Position numbers and translations under genes: made by a program
Source: Larix kaempferi
Lineage: Eukaryota > Streptophyta > Pinopsida > Pinales > Pinaceae
Direction of reading: 5' to 3'
DNA: 64,000 bases
Assembly: GCA_027924585.1 (NCBI GenBank)
Contig: BSBM01000186.1
Location: forward strand, 6,510,001 to 6,574,000
In this document: positions 11,521-23,981 of the stretch, one piece after another
How positions within the stretch are numbered: position 1 is the first letter of the stretch
How the letters are laid out: each line of letters begins with the position of its first letter
Notes under the pieces: generated by a model
What the model was told of the DNA's origin: nothing
What the model saw: the letters and a program-made list of their open reading frames with translations, nothing else
The model's database searches: none

Positions 11521-12782
11521 ATGGAGAAGCTAGGAGAATATGCTGAGGAGGAATCTCCAAACACTGAGACAAGACAGATGTCTAGAGAACCTGTTATAGA
11601 GGAGGTAATTGCTCACTCCTCAGAGCTGATGCAGACTATAAAGGGCTTAAAGACTAAAATAGAATCAGTCAAGAAGGATAATGAAAGAATTCTGAAAACT
11701 CAAGAGGAGTTAAATCAAATTTTGATGGAAAAATTTCAGACTGAAGGGAGAAGCAAAGATCTGAATCTGAAGAAGCTAGCCATCAAAAAGGGTCTAAAAG
11801 GATGAAACTAGCTAAATCGGATAGCAGTTCATCATCTGAAGGAAGAAGGGAACAACAAAGCTATCACACTACTAGTGACAGTAGTGAGGCTGAGTTGTAT
11901 AATAGAAAGAAAAAGTACATGCCTTATGAAGAGATTTCTGGGGAGTTCAAGAAAATAAAACCCCCAACTTTCAATTGAGAAACTGAAACAGGAGAAGAGG
12001 CAGAATCCTGGTTACCCGAGATGAGAAAATATTTTCAGATATACAACTATTCAAATCAGCTGAAGGCGAGAATGGCTATCTATAACCTTTCTGGAAAGGC
12101 AGATATATGGTGGCAAGATTTGAAAAGGGTCAAGGGGATCAAAGAAAAAGATGTCAATTGGAGTACCTTTGAAAGGTACTTCAAAAAGAAATTTCTGTCC
12201 GAACAATACTATGAATAAAGGGCCAAGGAATTTTATGAGTTAAAGCTAGGATCTATGACGATGAAGGACTTAAATAGCAAGTTCTTAAGTCTGTTAAGAT
12301 ATGTGCCGTATTTTGTTGAAGAGAAACCTAAAGTACAACGGTTTCTCAGCTGCCTGCCATATCATATAAAGGACAAAATCAAATATGATAACCCCAAAAC
12401 TATGGAAGAAGCTATGCGAAAGGCTAATTTCTGTTTTGAACAGAACAAAAAGAAAGAAGGAAGAGCCCACTGGAAGGCTAAAAAGAACAGTAATTAGCCT
12501 GAGTTCAGGAAAAAGGGGTTTGTACCCCAGAAAAATTTCAGGAATAACAAGAACAGAAACCATTCTAATGGTAAGAACTTCCAGGGAAGCAAAAATGGTG
12601 TTTCTAATAATTCTAATAACTTCAAAGGCAGCAAGGAGGTTTCTAACAATCATGGAAATTTCACTAAGAATTTTTAACGAAAGGAGCCTGTTAAGTGCTG
12701 GGAGTGCAATGGCCCACACTATGCTTCAGTTTGCCCAAATCGGAAGAAACCAAACAGCAATATTCATACTATACAAGATGAA
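11521..12782 (+). pseudogene. gag region of element C
   Basis: Capsid/nucleocapsid part of the chromovirus polyprotein. The ATG at 11521 starts MEKLGEYAEE. A one-base frameshift near 11745-11762 moves the reading into the frame used by the rest of gag-pol. The capsid part at about 11990-12440 has the usual gag motifs (LSGKADIWWQDLK; FLSCLPYHIKDKIKYDNP). The zinc knuckle at about 12690-12733 is [13 protein letters not shown] (CX2CX3HX4C), a spacing also seen in other plant chromoviruses. In-frame stops at 11976, 12216, 12495 and 12675 break it; several could come from CAA, CAG or CGA by one C-to-T change. It continues without a frame change into pol. Confidence 0.88.
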
Positions 12783-15700
12783 ATGACCGTTGGAGACTTT
12801 GCAAGGACTATGCCCCGAATCAATGCAGCGTTGGAGAACCGCCAAGCTGATTATCAAACTTCCATGGTGGAAGTAGCAGGTATGGTTAACAAAACCCCTG
12901 TAACTATTTTAATAGATCCAGGTGCTAGCCTTAGTTATATTTCACCGCAGATAGTAGAAAAGTGTAATTTGACTGTTGAAAGGTTTGATAACTCTTGGTT
13001 AGTACAACTAGCCACTGGGGCAAAAAGGAAGGTGAACTGTTATGTTAAGGAATGTGCCCTAGATATGAATGATTTTAAAACTACTGTAAAATTAAATGTT
13101 TTACCACTTCGCTCGTATGACATACTTATTGGTATGGACTGGTTAGAACAACATAAGGTAGTTTTAAATTGTTTTGATAAAACCTTCACGTGTGTGAATA
13201 ATAATGAACAACCTGTAATGGTTAAGGGTATTCCTAGGAAAACTGTAATCAGGCAGATTTCTACTTTACAACTTAAAAGAGCAGTTAGAAAAGGGTGCAA
13301 ATCCTATGCTATAACTATTACAGATGAGGCAGTTAAGTCTGAAATAAGCAAGATAAAATTTGAGGATATTCCTGTAGTAAATGAATTTACTGATGTTTTT
13401 CTGGAGGAAATTCTAGGATTACCTCCCAAGAGAGAACTAGATTTCACAATTGAGCTGGTACCAGGTGTTGTACCTAGTTCAAAGGCTCCGTATCATATGA
13501 ATATTCTAGAGCTTAACGAATTAAAATCCCAGTTAAAGGAATTAATAGATAAGAAATACATTCGACCTAGTGTATCCCCTTGGGGAGCACCAGTAATCTT
13601 TGTTAAAAAGAAGGATGGAACTATGCGACTTTGCATAGATTACCGTCAACTAAATAAGATGACAATTAAAAACAGATATCCGTTGCCTCGCATAGATGAT
13701 CTGTTTGATCAGCTACGTGGAGCTACGGTGTTCTCTAAGATAGACCTGAGATCAGGCTATCATAAGGTGAGAATTAAAGAAGAAGACATATTCAAGACAA
13801 CTTTTAGAACAAGGTATGTACATTACGAATTTGTCGGAATGCAATTTGGGATTACTAATGCCCCAGCCGTCTTTATGTGTCTAATGAATAACATAATGCA
13901 TAAATACTTGGATAAATTTGTCGTCGTATTCATCGATGACATTTTAATTTATTCTAAAAATGAAGAGGAACATAAAGAACATTTACGGATAGTTTTACAA
14001 GAACTGCGAGAGCAACAACTCTTTGCGAAGTTCAGTAAGTGTGATTTCTTCAGGGATGAAATCTAGTACTTAGGTCACATAGTGACTAAGGAAGGGATTT
14101 CAGTTGATCCTGAAAAGATCCGGGCAATCGAAGAATGGCCAGTACCAAAAGACGTAACAGATGTTAGGTCCTTCATGGGAATTACCGGTTATTACCGTAG
14201 ATTCATAGAAGGCTTTTCAAAAATAGCCAACCCAATCACTTCTTTGCAAAAGAAGGGCAAGAAATTTGATTGGAACTTAAAATGTGAAGAAAGCTTTAAG
14301 AAATTGAAGACTTTATTAACAACTGTGCCTATTCTAAGAATAGCGGATCCTAATAAGGATTTCGTGGTTTGCACCGATGCTTGTAATGACGGTCTAGGCG
14401 GAGTGCTGACTCAGGATGGGCATGTCATTGCCTATGAGTCCAGGAAGCTAAAGATTCATGAAAAGAATTATGCCACTTATGATTTAGAACTAGCTGCTGT
14501 TATTCATGCCTTAAAGATGTGGTGACACCACTTAATAGGCAGAAAGTTTACTTTAATGACTGATAATAAGGGTGTAAAATACCTTTTAGATTAGCCTAAA
14601 TTAAATGCAAGGCAAGAAAGATGGTTGGCCTTCTTAAGTGAATACGATTTCGAAATTCAGCACATAAAAGGAAAGGAAAATAAGGTGGCTGATGCTTTGA
14701 GCAGAATTGCAAAGTTGAATTTTACAACAACTATCAGTACTTATACCTCTGATTTAAATGAACAGTTGGCTGAAGGGATAAAATTGGATGAAATTTATCA
14801 AAATTTACAAGCTACAGCTAAAGAAGAACCTACAGAAAGTTTAATAAAGGGTTATAGCCTAAACAAAGATGGAATTTTATTGTTTAAGGACAGACTGTAT
14901 GTGCCTAATGTATCTAAGGTTAAATTGCTAATTCTGGATGAAGTTCATAAAACTCCTTACTCAGGGCATCTAGGCTACCAGAAGACTGTCACCATGTTGA
15001 GAAAAGATTATTTTTGGCCTAATATGAAATCTGAAGCAGCTGAGTATATAGCTAGATGTTTGGACTGCCAACAAGTGAAAACAGAACATCAACATCCAGC
15101 TGGGTTACTGCAACCTTTGCCTATTCCTAGTTGGAAGTGGGAAATAATCAGCTTAGATTTCATTACTGGATTACCCAGAAATCAAAATCAGAATGATTCA
15201 ATTATGGTGGTAGTAGATAAATTAAGTAAATCAACACATTTTATTCCTGTTAAAACCACTTACAAGGATGCAAACATAGCTGATATATTTCTGAAGCATA
15301 TTTTTCGGTTACATGGTGTCCCAAAGGTTATTATTTCAGACAGGGATCCTAAATTCACAGGGAATTTCTGGAAATCTTTGTTTAAGGGATTAAATGCAAC
15401 ACTGAATTTCAACACTTCTTTCCATCCTCATATGGACGGACAGACTAAAAGAGTTAATCAGGTATTCGAAGATCTGCTAAGAATGTATGTTAAGGATCAA
15501 CCAGGTAAGTGGGAGGATTATTTACATTTAGCAGAATTTGCATACAATAACAACTATCAATCGTCAGCTAAGTTCATCCCTTTTGAAATTTTGTATGGGC
15601 GTAAATGTAACACTCCTATCTCCTAGAATAATCCAGTAGATAGATTAGTGTTAGGACCTGAATTATTAAAAGAAATGGAACAGATTGTGAAACAAGTGCA

Positions 15701-16211
15701 GGAGAATTTGAAGATTGCCCACGATCGGCAAAAGAGCCAAGCAGATTTGAAAAGAATTCCTAAAGAGTTCCAGGTGGGTGAACATGTGTTCATAAAGGTA
15801 AGACCAAAGAAGAGCTCCCTAAGATTGGGGAGTTGTGCAAAATTAGCGCCATGTTACTGTGGTCCGTTTGAAATTTTATATAGAGTTGGTCAAGTTGCTT
15901 ATCAGCTAGCATTACCACCTAATTTAAAAGTGCACAATGTTTTTCATATTTTTGTTCTGAAAAAGTATGTTCATGATGCTACTCATGTGATTGATTGGAA
16001 CGTTGTACATGTAGAACCAGAAGGGGAAGTTCTGGTGGAACCGGATTGTATCCTTGGGAGGAGGGAAATTACTTTGCGGAACCGCAGAATTGGACAGCTG
16101 AAGGTGCAATGGAAGCACCTTAGTCCTGAAGAAGCTACTTGGGAACTGGAAAGTAAGATGCGGGAAGCATACCCAAATCTGTTCCAGAAGGTTGCATTGG
16201 ATGAGGAATAA
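12783..16211 (+). pseudogene. pol of element C (protease, RT, RNase H, integrase, chromodomain)
   Basis: Replication polyprotein of a chromovirus-type retrotransposon, in one frame with four stops (14064, 14523, 14592, 15624) and no frameshift. Protease has [12 protein letters not shown] near 12910, with Pro in place of the usual Ser. Reverse transcriptase (about 13500-14070) has the active-site motif [12 protein letters not shown]. RNase H (about 14340-14690) keeps its acidic residues (VCTDAC, DLELAAV, LMTDNKG). Integrase (about 14940-15600) has the zinc-binding HHCC region ending CLDCQQVK, then SLDFI and ISDRDPKF, but the third acidic position reads GQTKRVNQ where the family has GQTERxNQ. 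A chromodomain-like end (LGRREITLRNR... EATWELESKMR) lies at about 16046-16170. The stops and the Glu-to-Lys change make it dead as read. Confidence 0.93.
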
Positions 16212-16238
16212 GTAACATCGAGGACGATGTTACATTTT

Positions 16239-16251
16239 AAGGGGGTGTGTA
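16239..16251 (+). promoter_or_regulatory. Polypurine tract of element C
   Basis: AAGGGGGTGTGTA directly precedes the TGTCAC start of the 3' LTR. It would prime plus-strand DNA synthesis. Confidence 0.85.
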
Positions 16252-19200
16252 TGTCACATACCCCAATTTTGTAAAATTATGTAATTGTTTTATTATATTC
16301 TTGAGACATTATGTTAAATTTAATGCTAAGTAGGGATTGATGACTCAGCAGAGTCATCAGAAATGGAGTGTAATTCAGAATATTTTATTATTAATAAATA
16401 AATTGTGGAGACAACAGCATGGGAGAGCTTTTAAAAAGAGGTTACTAGTCAAACTGGTGGATGGATCTAGGTGGAAAGGCAAAGGACAAGTGGCAGCATC
16501 CTCAAACACTTCCTAAGTTGCAGGTGGCAACTTCCCTATATTTAGGGTCATGATTCCCTAAGAAAGTGGAATCAGAGCAGGTGGCTCATTAATGACAGTT
16601 AACCCAACAAAGACCTAGGCAATCTTTTAAAAAGAACTCACTGAACAGAGCTGGGGGTTCAAATTTTTTCAGAGAGAATACGTTCAGGTGAATGTTATTC
16701 AGGAAATCCATTGAGGAAGAGGGAAATATAGTAAGGAAGTTGTTTGAGAGGAATGTTGCAGTAACTTGGTTCCATTATAGTTGTTTGGGCTGAGAGAATT
16801 TACTTTGCTGCACCTAGTTCTAGCCAGGGAGACCAGAGCAAGCTCAGGGGTCCTGAGAAGTTGCTGTCTGGGCACTCTCCAGGAGTTGGTAGGGAGGAAT
16901 GGCCTCCCATTGCTGTTGTTGTCCACAGCTTAAACAGGTTCTGCCATTTATTTCCTTATGTTTATTAATTATGAATGGATGTATGTTATGTTTATATGTC
17001 TGAGGAGTATTTAGTTAGTAAAGTGAGTATCTTAAAGTGACAGTAGTGAAATCTGTTAAGAGTTACTGTGTTTCTTCTTCAACATCCCTATTAAGAAGTG
17101 ATACCATTATTACATTACTAATAATGTATCCATAATGTATTCAATACAACAATAAGAGTTTAAGTATTAGTTTATTAATACAATTATAGACCTAGTTTAA
17201 TCGTAATTGTTAAATAGATAAGTAAGGTTCACGTATAAATAATTGTACTCTGTGTGTTACAAAACTTATCAAACAATCATAGGAAACATTAGTAAAATAT
17301 AACAATAAAAATTACAGTATGTATATTTTGGTCAATAACATTTCAGGAGTGTTGTAGTTACAGTTAGAATATCTTTATAAGGGTACAAACCCTAATTAAA
17401 AATTTAACCAGTCATAACCTATTAATTAAATCAATGCATAAACCTTAGTTAAAATTTATCCAGACATTACCTATTAATTAAATCAATGTGCAAAAACCCT
17501 AACAGAAACCTATCATCAAAGAATATATTAACAGTTTAAATAACCTAACTATTAATTTAAAACAGTAGGGTTAGAAGAACAGTATTTAGCTCAATGTCGA
17601 GCTTAAACATCATAGTATTATCCTTCATTAAACTCTCAATTACTGCCAGAGTCAAAATCGTAATGACAGAATACGCCACTAAACAAAATCACAACTGCGG
17701 AATTCGAATTGAACCCTATCATTCCAGTTTTTCAAGTAAAATAAATACTAAGATCTAAAACAACGATTTCACCTACGGCCGCAGCTCAAGTTAACAATAT
17801 AAGTGATTTTAAAAAAACATAGAATTAAAAATACACGCCACACACAAGCTCAAATATATCGGAGAACTTTTAATAAGTCATATTATCAAAACCCGGGGTG
17901 AAAACCCTGGATAATTTAAGAGTTTAGAAACAAAACAAAATTATTGAGGCTGTAACTTCTTCTACAGATAGGCTTACAGCCGTTGTTCCCTTTGTATTTA
18001 CACAGTATTTTTCTTTTATAGAAAATTCTTAAACATCACAGAAAGGCGAATAAATTACAATAATTGACCGAAGCCATAACATCCCTTTCACAAACATAGA
18101 GTAAACCTATTTTAAGGAACTTGTTAAAACAAACAGTTCAAAGATTGAACAGAGCTGAGGGACCCCGGAGTCGCCTCACTTCAACCAAAACCCTAACCAC
18201 CCTAACAACCAGCAAGGAGGAAACGCCATGGTGAAACCAGGCTTACCAGGTAAAGCCAACCACCGAGGTTTGTATCTTTTACACCTTCAAGAGTAGCCAG
18301 GGCCTCCAACGGAAGAATCTGTGTGGTTAAAGCTTTATATATATTATTGTTTAAACTATTTCTTTTAAAACAAACTGGAGAATTCGAAAGAATAACCTGT
18401 AGCTTACCGGTGAACGGAAAGGACCTCAGACACAGTAAATAGCTTGATAACCATGAGCAGAGTAAGTGTACACCCATCCCTTATCACTGAATACCATGAG
18501 CTAGCAGAAGCAAAGGGTATTTACCACAATGAAAGCTTCAACATAACTAAGTCAAGAGATGCAGTCGCGCCGTGACAATGTTAATATTGGTAGCAAAAGG
18601 ATAAACCCTAGGTTTATAACAAACTTACAGCTACCAACAGCAAAATATAATGAGTTCCAAACGATGCAATGGACAAACACGAAGGCCTGAGGCATCATAG
18701 AAGCTGCTAGCACACAGTAACAGCAGAGACTGGACCAGGAGGGTTCACAGAGCGACCAAGCCCGAAGGCGAGGGAGAAATGCCAAGTTATGGTTAAGTCA
18801 ACGTTTTATATCATCAACACTTGGCTCTGAAACAACCACGTAGCATCCAAATTATTTCATGCAAGTGGGTCAAGGTCCTAAAGTCTTACAACAAGATTCC
18901 CAATGGTTTGTTTTTCAAAACAAAATCATAGTAGGGATAAACCAAATCATAGCAGGGGTGAATAAAATCATAAGCATGGATATTCCATAATGATTGCGAA
19001 ACCATAGTTCACCTGTCATACTATTACCAATCAACGAGTTAGAACAATAACTTTGAACCTTGCATATTATATAATGAAAACATTGCCTTATATTCATTAA
19101 ACCATGCATTATAATGGCGTTCCAAGATTAAGTCTTGAAGTGTCTATAGACATCCAGGATGGATTCTAATTAAAAGGAATTGTAAGGTTATGGGTACAAT

Positions 19201-20385
19201 TTTAAATTATAAGATGTTCAAAAAAAAAACTTATTACTATATTGCCTTAACCCTAGTCTCATGTGGGAAGACAAGAGATACATCATTTCTTAAAGTCTAT
19301 GAGATAAGGGAGTGAAGTTAGGTATGATGGTTTACAAATCTACTACTATAATGCTGTTGTTATAGCTTTGCATAGAGGATATAGGACTTGTCATTCTTTC
19401 GGTATACGATTTTAACTTGTAGATCTCAAGCCATATAACTCACAATTTTGGATTAGGGTTACTCTAGTCCACTTCACTTGATGTTACAAAATAATAACAA
19501 TCTCTTAGTTGTTTCAGTTTTCTTGTGATAACAAGTAGACTCTTGTTATCCTTAAGACTCAGTGAGTTTAATCAAGATAGATTATAGTTTTTTGTCCATT
19601 GTCTATCATAGAAACAGGAGTAGTTATTATATCCATACAAACTCTGAAATGTTAAGAGGAGACATGTAACTGATGGGATATCTTGCAAATGCTAGAAACA
19701 AGCTAAGTATATATTGATGATTCCAGATCCTTATAATTGAAATTGTAAATCAAAATATATTCTAACTTAAAACTTTGCTTGATACGATAACAATGGATGA
19801 GTAAAAACTGGTCTGAGTATGGTCACCCAAATGTATTCTAGAGTGCTAGTTATGAATTATTTTTGCATTACCATAATATCGTCCAGGACAAATACACCAT
19901 AGAATTATTTAATTCTTTATTTATCAAAGAAAATAGCTATCATAGTATCTAGTAATTTCTAACTCTCTATCAGTAAGATTATAAGGAGATCATAGGAAGA
20001 GTTCTACCTTTAAACACTTGATAACCCGGCTAGCATGCTTAAACTTTTACTGAATGTTGGGTACAGCAAATTGTTTATAATATTTTAAAGATTTGTTTGC
20101 AGCGACCCGAACATTACCTGTATATCTGTAAGAGAAAGAAAATTTTTTGCGTTAGCTCGGAAGCTAAGTAAGCCCAGTCTGTTATGGCAATTCCCCCTTG
20201 TGGTTGCAAAATAGAAAAACAATCAGTAACTGACAAGAGACTCATCTGTAAATTTAAGTATAAAAAAAGAACATTCAGTTACAATTCGGATAAAATAAAC
20301 TAATCAAACAGCTAATGACTGGAATTAATAAGATTATATGCTATTTTAAAAATTTTAAATTTTTTAGAAATTTTGGGTGTTGACA
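16252..20385 (+). repeat. 3' LTR of element C (4,134 bp)
   Basis: Copy of 7241-11375, one base shorter. Differences are densest in the first 600 bases (about 27) and nearer 2% in the parts I counted beyond. Followed directly by the right copy of the CTAAC duplication. No gene in it. Confidence 0.97.
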
Positions 20386-20390
20386 CTAAC
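20386..20390. repeat. Target-site duplication of element C, right copy (CTAAC)
   Basis: CTAAC follows the TGTTGACA end of the 3' LTR and matches 7236-7240. The interrupted family B frame resumes at 20391. Confidence 0.97.
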
Positions 20391-20903
20391 CCTCCCCCAT
20401 ATAGGGAAGTTGATGAAGATAAGGAATTTGCAGCCAAGTATGATGCTTCTGAGCGAGAAAAAAATGAAGAAGGCTGGTGGAAAATGTATTTTGATGGTTC
20501 TGTGAGCAAAAATGGTGCTGGAGCAAGGGTTTGGATCATTCCTCCCAACAGGGAGTCTAGGGCACTTTCATATAAGCTGAAATTTGAATGTACTAATAAT
20601 GTTGACGAATACGAAGCATTGTTGTTGGGATTGCGGGCTCTAAAAAAATTGGGAGCTAAGAAGATAGAAGTGTTTGGGGACTTTGAGTTAGTAGTGAACC
20701 AGGTAAATGATAGTTACCAAGCCAAACACCCAAGAATGAGAACATATAGAAATGAAGTTTGGGATTTCTTTGGCAACTTTTTCACGGAACATAAGATTAG
20801 AGTGATCCCCGGGCATGAAAATGAGGTAGCATATTCCTTAGCAACTACTACTGGGGGTTTAAGACCCCAATATTCTCCCAAACCAAGTATGAGGTTGAAA
20901 TAA
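20391..20903 (+). pseudogene. Upstream (archaeal-type-like) RNase H of family B
   Basis: RNase H domain encoded between protease and reverse transcriptase, in frame with the protease once element C is removed. Visible motifs: WWKMYFDGSVSKNGAGA (first Asp; about 20475-20525), NNVDEYEALLLGLRAL (Glu; about 20595-20645), VFGDFELVVNQV (second Asp; about 20670-20705) and IRVIPGHENEVAYSLA (His/Asp region, with Tyr where Asp is usual; about 20796-20843). This is the layout of the additional RNase H of Tat-lineage elements and of plant RNase H type 1 proteins, and it is distinct from the RNase H fused to RT downstream. The frame is lost near 20860-20900; coding resemblance continues in another frame towards RT. 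Confidence 0.85.
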
Positions 20904-22660
20904 TAAATAGGCCTTCTATTCTTGATAATTCTAAGTATTGGCAGGTGTTTGAGGACGACTTACAACTCAGGATATTTTTAGAACTTTCTGATGAGTTTGC
21001 AAATGTGCATATTGATAATGAAAATGAGAACCTGGAAAACCTTGTAGAGGGATAGAATGTTGAAGAAGAAGCTGAAAACCAAGGGTGGAAAAACAGGATG
21101 GGTGGTAAGGATATTATCCAATTGAAGAATAATTACATCCCTAAAGGTTTGATACCCCTAGAAAAGCTATTTGATCATGATGATGCAGCTAAAAACCCAA
21201 AATTTGAACATGCCCGCGAATCAGTAGAAGATCAAAACTTGGGTATAGAGAAAGACCCGTAGATGGTAAAATTGTGTAAAAGGTTACATGCTGACAAAAA
21301 AGGACGCTATGTAGAATTGATGAAAAGACACACTGATGCTTTTTCCTAGACCTATGAAGACTTAAAAGAGTATGACACCTCAATCATATACCATGCCATT
21401 CCACTCAAGCCAGGTGAGAAACCTTTTAAGCAAAAATTAAGGAGGATCAATCCTAAGTTAACAGATATCATAGAGAAAGAGGTCAAAAAAAATTTCAATG
21501 CAAAGATAATTGTTACCTTAAGGTTATCACAATGGATAGCAAATCTGGTCCTTGTCAGGAAGAAAAGTGGAGAAATCAGAATCTGTATTGATTTCAGGAA
21601 CCTCAACAGAGTGTCAATGAAAGACAATTACCCTCTACCTAAAATGGAGCATATCTTACAACAGGTGGTGGGGGCCGAAAGAATTTCCACCATGGATGGT
21701 TTCTTAGGGTATAATCAGATTAAAGTACACCCAGAAGACCAGGAAAAAACCGCTTTTACCACTCCTTGGGGAACTTTCATGTACACTAAGATGCCATTTG
21801 GTCTAATGAATGTTGGAGCCACTTTCCAAAGAGCTATGGATATTGCATTTGCTAAAGAAAAGGATAAATTTGTGGTGGTATATATGGATGATATAATAGT
21901 TTTTTCAAAATCAGATGAAGAACATCTCAAACATCTAGAGAGAGTTTTCATAAAATGTAGGAAATATGGCATTTCCTTGAATCCCAAAAAATCCTTTTTC
22001 ACCCTGGATGAGGTTAAGATTTTAGGGCATATCATCACCAAAGATGGGATAAAAATCAATCCTGAGAGGGTCAGTGCTATTCAAAAAGTAGGAGAGCCAA
22101 GAAGCAAAAAGGAAATACAATCTTTCATTAGCCAAGTGGGTTTTTTAAGGAGATTCATACCAAGTTTTGATGAAATAATGAGAAGTATTATAAATATTTT
22201 AAGAAAGGAGAATCAAATAAAGTGGACCGAGGAAGCCAGAGATTCCTTCAAAGGAATCAAGACAGCCATCACTGAAGCTCCAGTGTTAGCCAGCCCAAAC
22301 TTTACTAAGGATTTCCTAATTTTTTCATATCCTTCTGAACATACAATAGCTGGAGTGCTATTGCAAAAAAATGACCATAATGCTAAACAACCTATTTTTT
22401 TTTAGTAGAGTGCTGAGAGAAGGGGATCTGAAATATGATATCATGGAGAAATAGGCTTATGCTCTCATAAAATATTTGAAAGATTTCAGGTTCTATATTA
22501 TACACTCGCACATCATTGCTTATGTCCCAAATAGTGCTGTGAAAAGAATTTTGACCCAGTCTGATTTTGAAGGCAGAAGGGCCAAATGGATTGCAATATT
22601 ACTGGAAGGTCAAGGGTTAGCAAAGCTAATGACTGAAGAAAATTGTGACTCTTTGTAGCT
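20904..22660 (+). pseudogene. Reverse transcriptase and second RNase H of family B
   Basis: Copies element RNA into DNA. The linker 20870-21350 keeps coding character with stops at about 21055, 21262 and 21349. RT proper begins at about 21380 (YHAIPLKPGEKPFKQKLRR) and includes ICIDFRNLN, TPWGTFMYTKMPFGLMN and the catalytic VVVYMDDIIVFS at about 21871-21906. The longest open stretch is 21611-22405. The RT-linked RNase H follows (TIAGVLLQKND; after a frameshift in a T run at about 22391-22402, SRVLREGDLKYDIMEK then a stop). The frame then fades through RILTQSDFEGRRAKW to a stop near 22656. The YMDD aspartates are intact but the polyprotein is broken at several points. Confidence 0.92.
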
Positions 22661-23981
22661 AAATTTTTTGGAAGACCATCCAAACCAGTCGAATACAAAC
22701 ATACAGGTGAAGCCTGAATTCTTTGAGTTCCCTTGGTATACTGCCATTATTTTTGTACTGCAGAATTTACAAGCACCTACCGGGTTAAGTAAAAGCAGGG
22801 CCAGGTTTGTAAAACTAAAAGCTTCCAAGTACTATATCATGAACCAATACCTATATTGGAAATACCCTAGAGGGGTGCTACTAAATTGTTTGATTGAAGA
22901 AGAGGCTAAACACACAAAATAATAATTCCACAAAGGGGACTGCGGAGGACACCATTCCTAGAAGGCGACAGTAAACAAAATCCTGAGGGCAGGGTTTTAC
23001 TGGCCCACAATGTTTACCAATGTTTACAAAGAGACTATGGTTTGTCACCAATGTCAGATTTTTGATGGAAAAAGAAAGGTTGTTTCCCTCCCTCTACATC
23101 CTATCATAGTGGAAGCACCTTTTCAACAGTGGGGTTTAGATTTCATTGGGGAAATAAACCCAAACTCCTCTGAACAGCAAAGATGGATCCTGACAGCTAC
23201 TGATTATTTTACCAAATGGATAGAAGCCATACCTACCAAAAGAGTGGCTGAAGGAGTAATCATGGATTTTCTGGAAGATAACATCCTGTCTAGATTCGGA
23301 TGCCCCAAAAGGATTGTGATTGATAATGCTCCAGCTTTCTGTTCCAAAAAGATGATTAATTTCTGCCATAAGTACCATATTAGCCTAAATCATTTCACAG
23401 CATATTACCCTCAAGGAAATGGACTAGCAGAGTCTTCAAATAAGAGCCTGGTAAGGATCATCAAAAAGTTGTTAGAAGATAACAAGAGGTCTTGGCATAT
23501 AAAGTTAAAGTACGCTCTATGGGCCGACAGGATCAGCACGAAAAGAGCAATTGGAATGTCACCATTTCAGTTGGTGTATGGAGCCGAAGTGATTTTTCCA
23601 GCATCCCTAGGTTTGCCTGTCATGAGGTTATTACAAGGAATAGAAGAAGAACCAAATCACATGCAAAGAAGAATAAATCAGATAGTTGAGCTAAATGAGC
23701 TAACAAGTAAGGCATATGGCAAAGTAGAAAGCCATCAAGAAAAGATGAAGGAGGCTTTCGACAAAAAAGCCAAGGAAGATTATTTTCAGGTTAATGACCT
23801 AGTTCTGAAGTGGAACACCCCTAAAGAAGAAAAACATAGAAAGTTTGACCATATGTGGATGGGACCATATATTATTGCAGCAATCCGAGGAATAAATTCT
23901 TTTGTCTTGCAACATCAAGACGGATCTGCCTGGTCAGGAGGTCCAGTCAACGAGAGATTCTTAAAACATTACCTGTCCTAA
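22661..23981 (+). pseudogene. Integrase of family B
   Basis: DNA-joining enzyme of the element. The N-terminal zinc-binding region is split by stops: a histidine pair near 22927-22960 (EFHKGDCGGHHS), then CHQC at about 23046. The main open frame 23010-23981 holds the catalytic core, with GLDFIGEI, IVIDNAPAF and YPQGNGLAESSNKS giving the D, D and E residues, all present. The C-terminal part (KWNTPKEEKHRKFDHMWMGPYII) matches the usual gypsy integrase tail. It ends FLKHYLS at the stop at about 23979. No chromodomain is seen, as expected outside the chromoviruses. Confidence 0.92.

Larger units (their letters stand above)
7241..20385 (+). mobile_element. Nested chromovirus-type Ty3/gypsy element C with 4.1-kb LTRs
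   Basis: A complete 13,145-bp insertion with LTRs at 7241-11375 and 16252-20385, a CTAAC target-site duplication, a tRNA-iMet-type primer-binding site, one gag-pol frame ending in a chromodomain-like segment, and a polypurine tract. It lies in the same orientation as its host B, inside B's protease-RNase H coding frame. The domain order (gag, protease, RT, RNase H, integrase, chromodomain) and the very long LTRs fit the Del/Tekay lineage of plant chromoviruses. The LTRs differ by roughly 2.5% by eye (about 105 of 4,134 positions), mostly transitions, so C is younger than B. Confidence 0.96.

Noticed and set aside
20391-20903. RNase H as part of element C or as a captured host gene
   Set aside because: Its frame joins the family B protease exactly when C and one CTAAC copy are removed, so it belongs to B.
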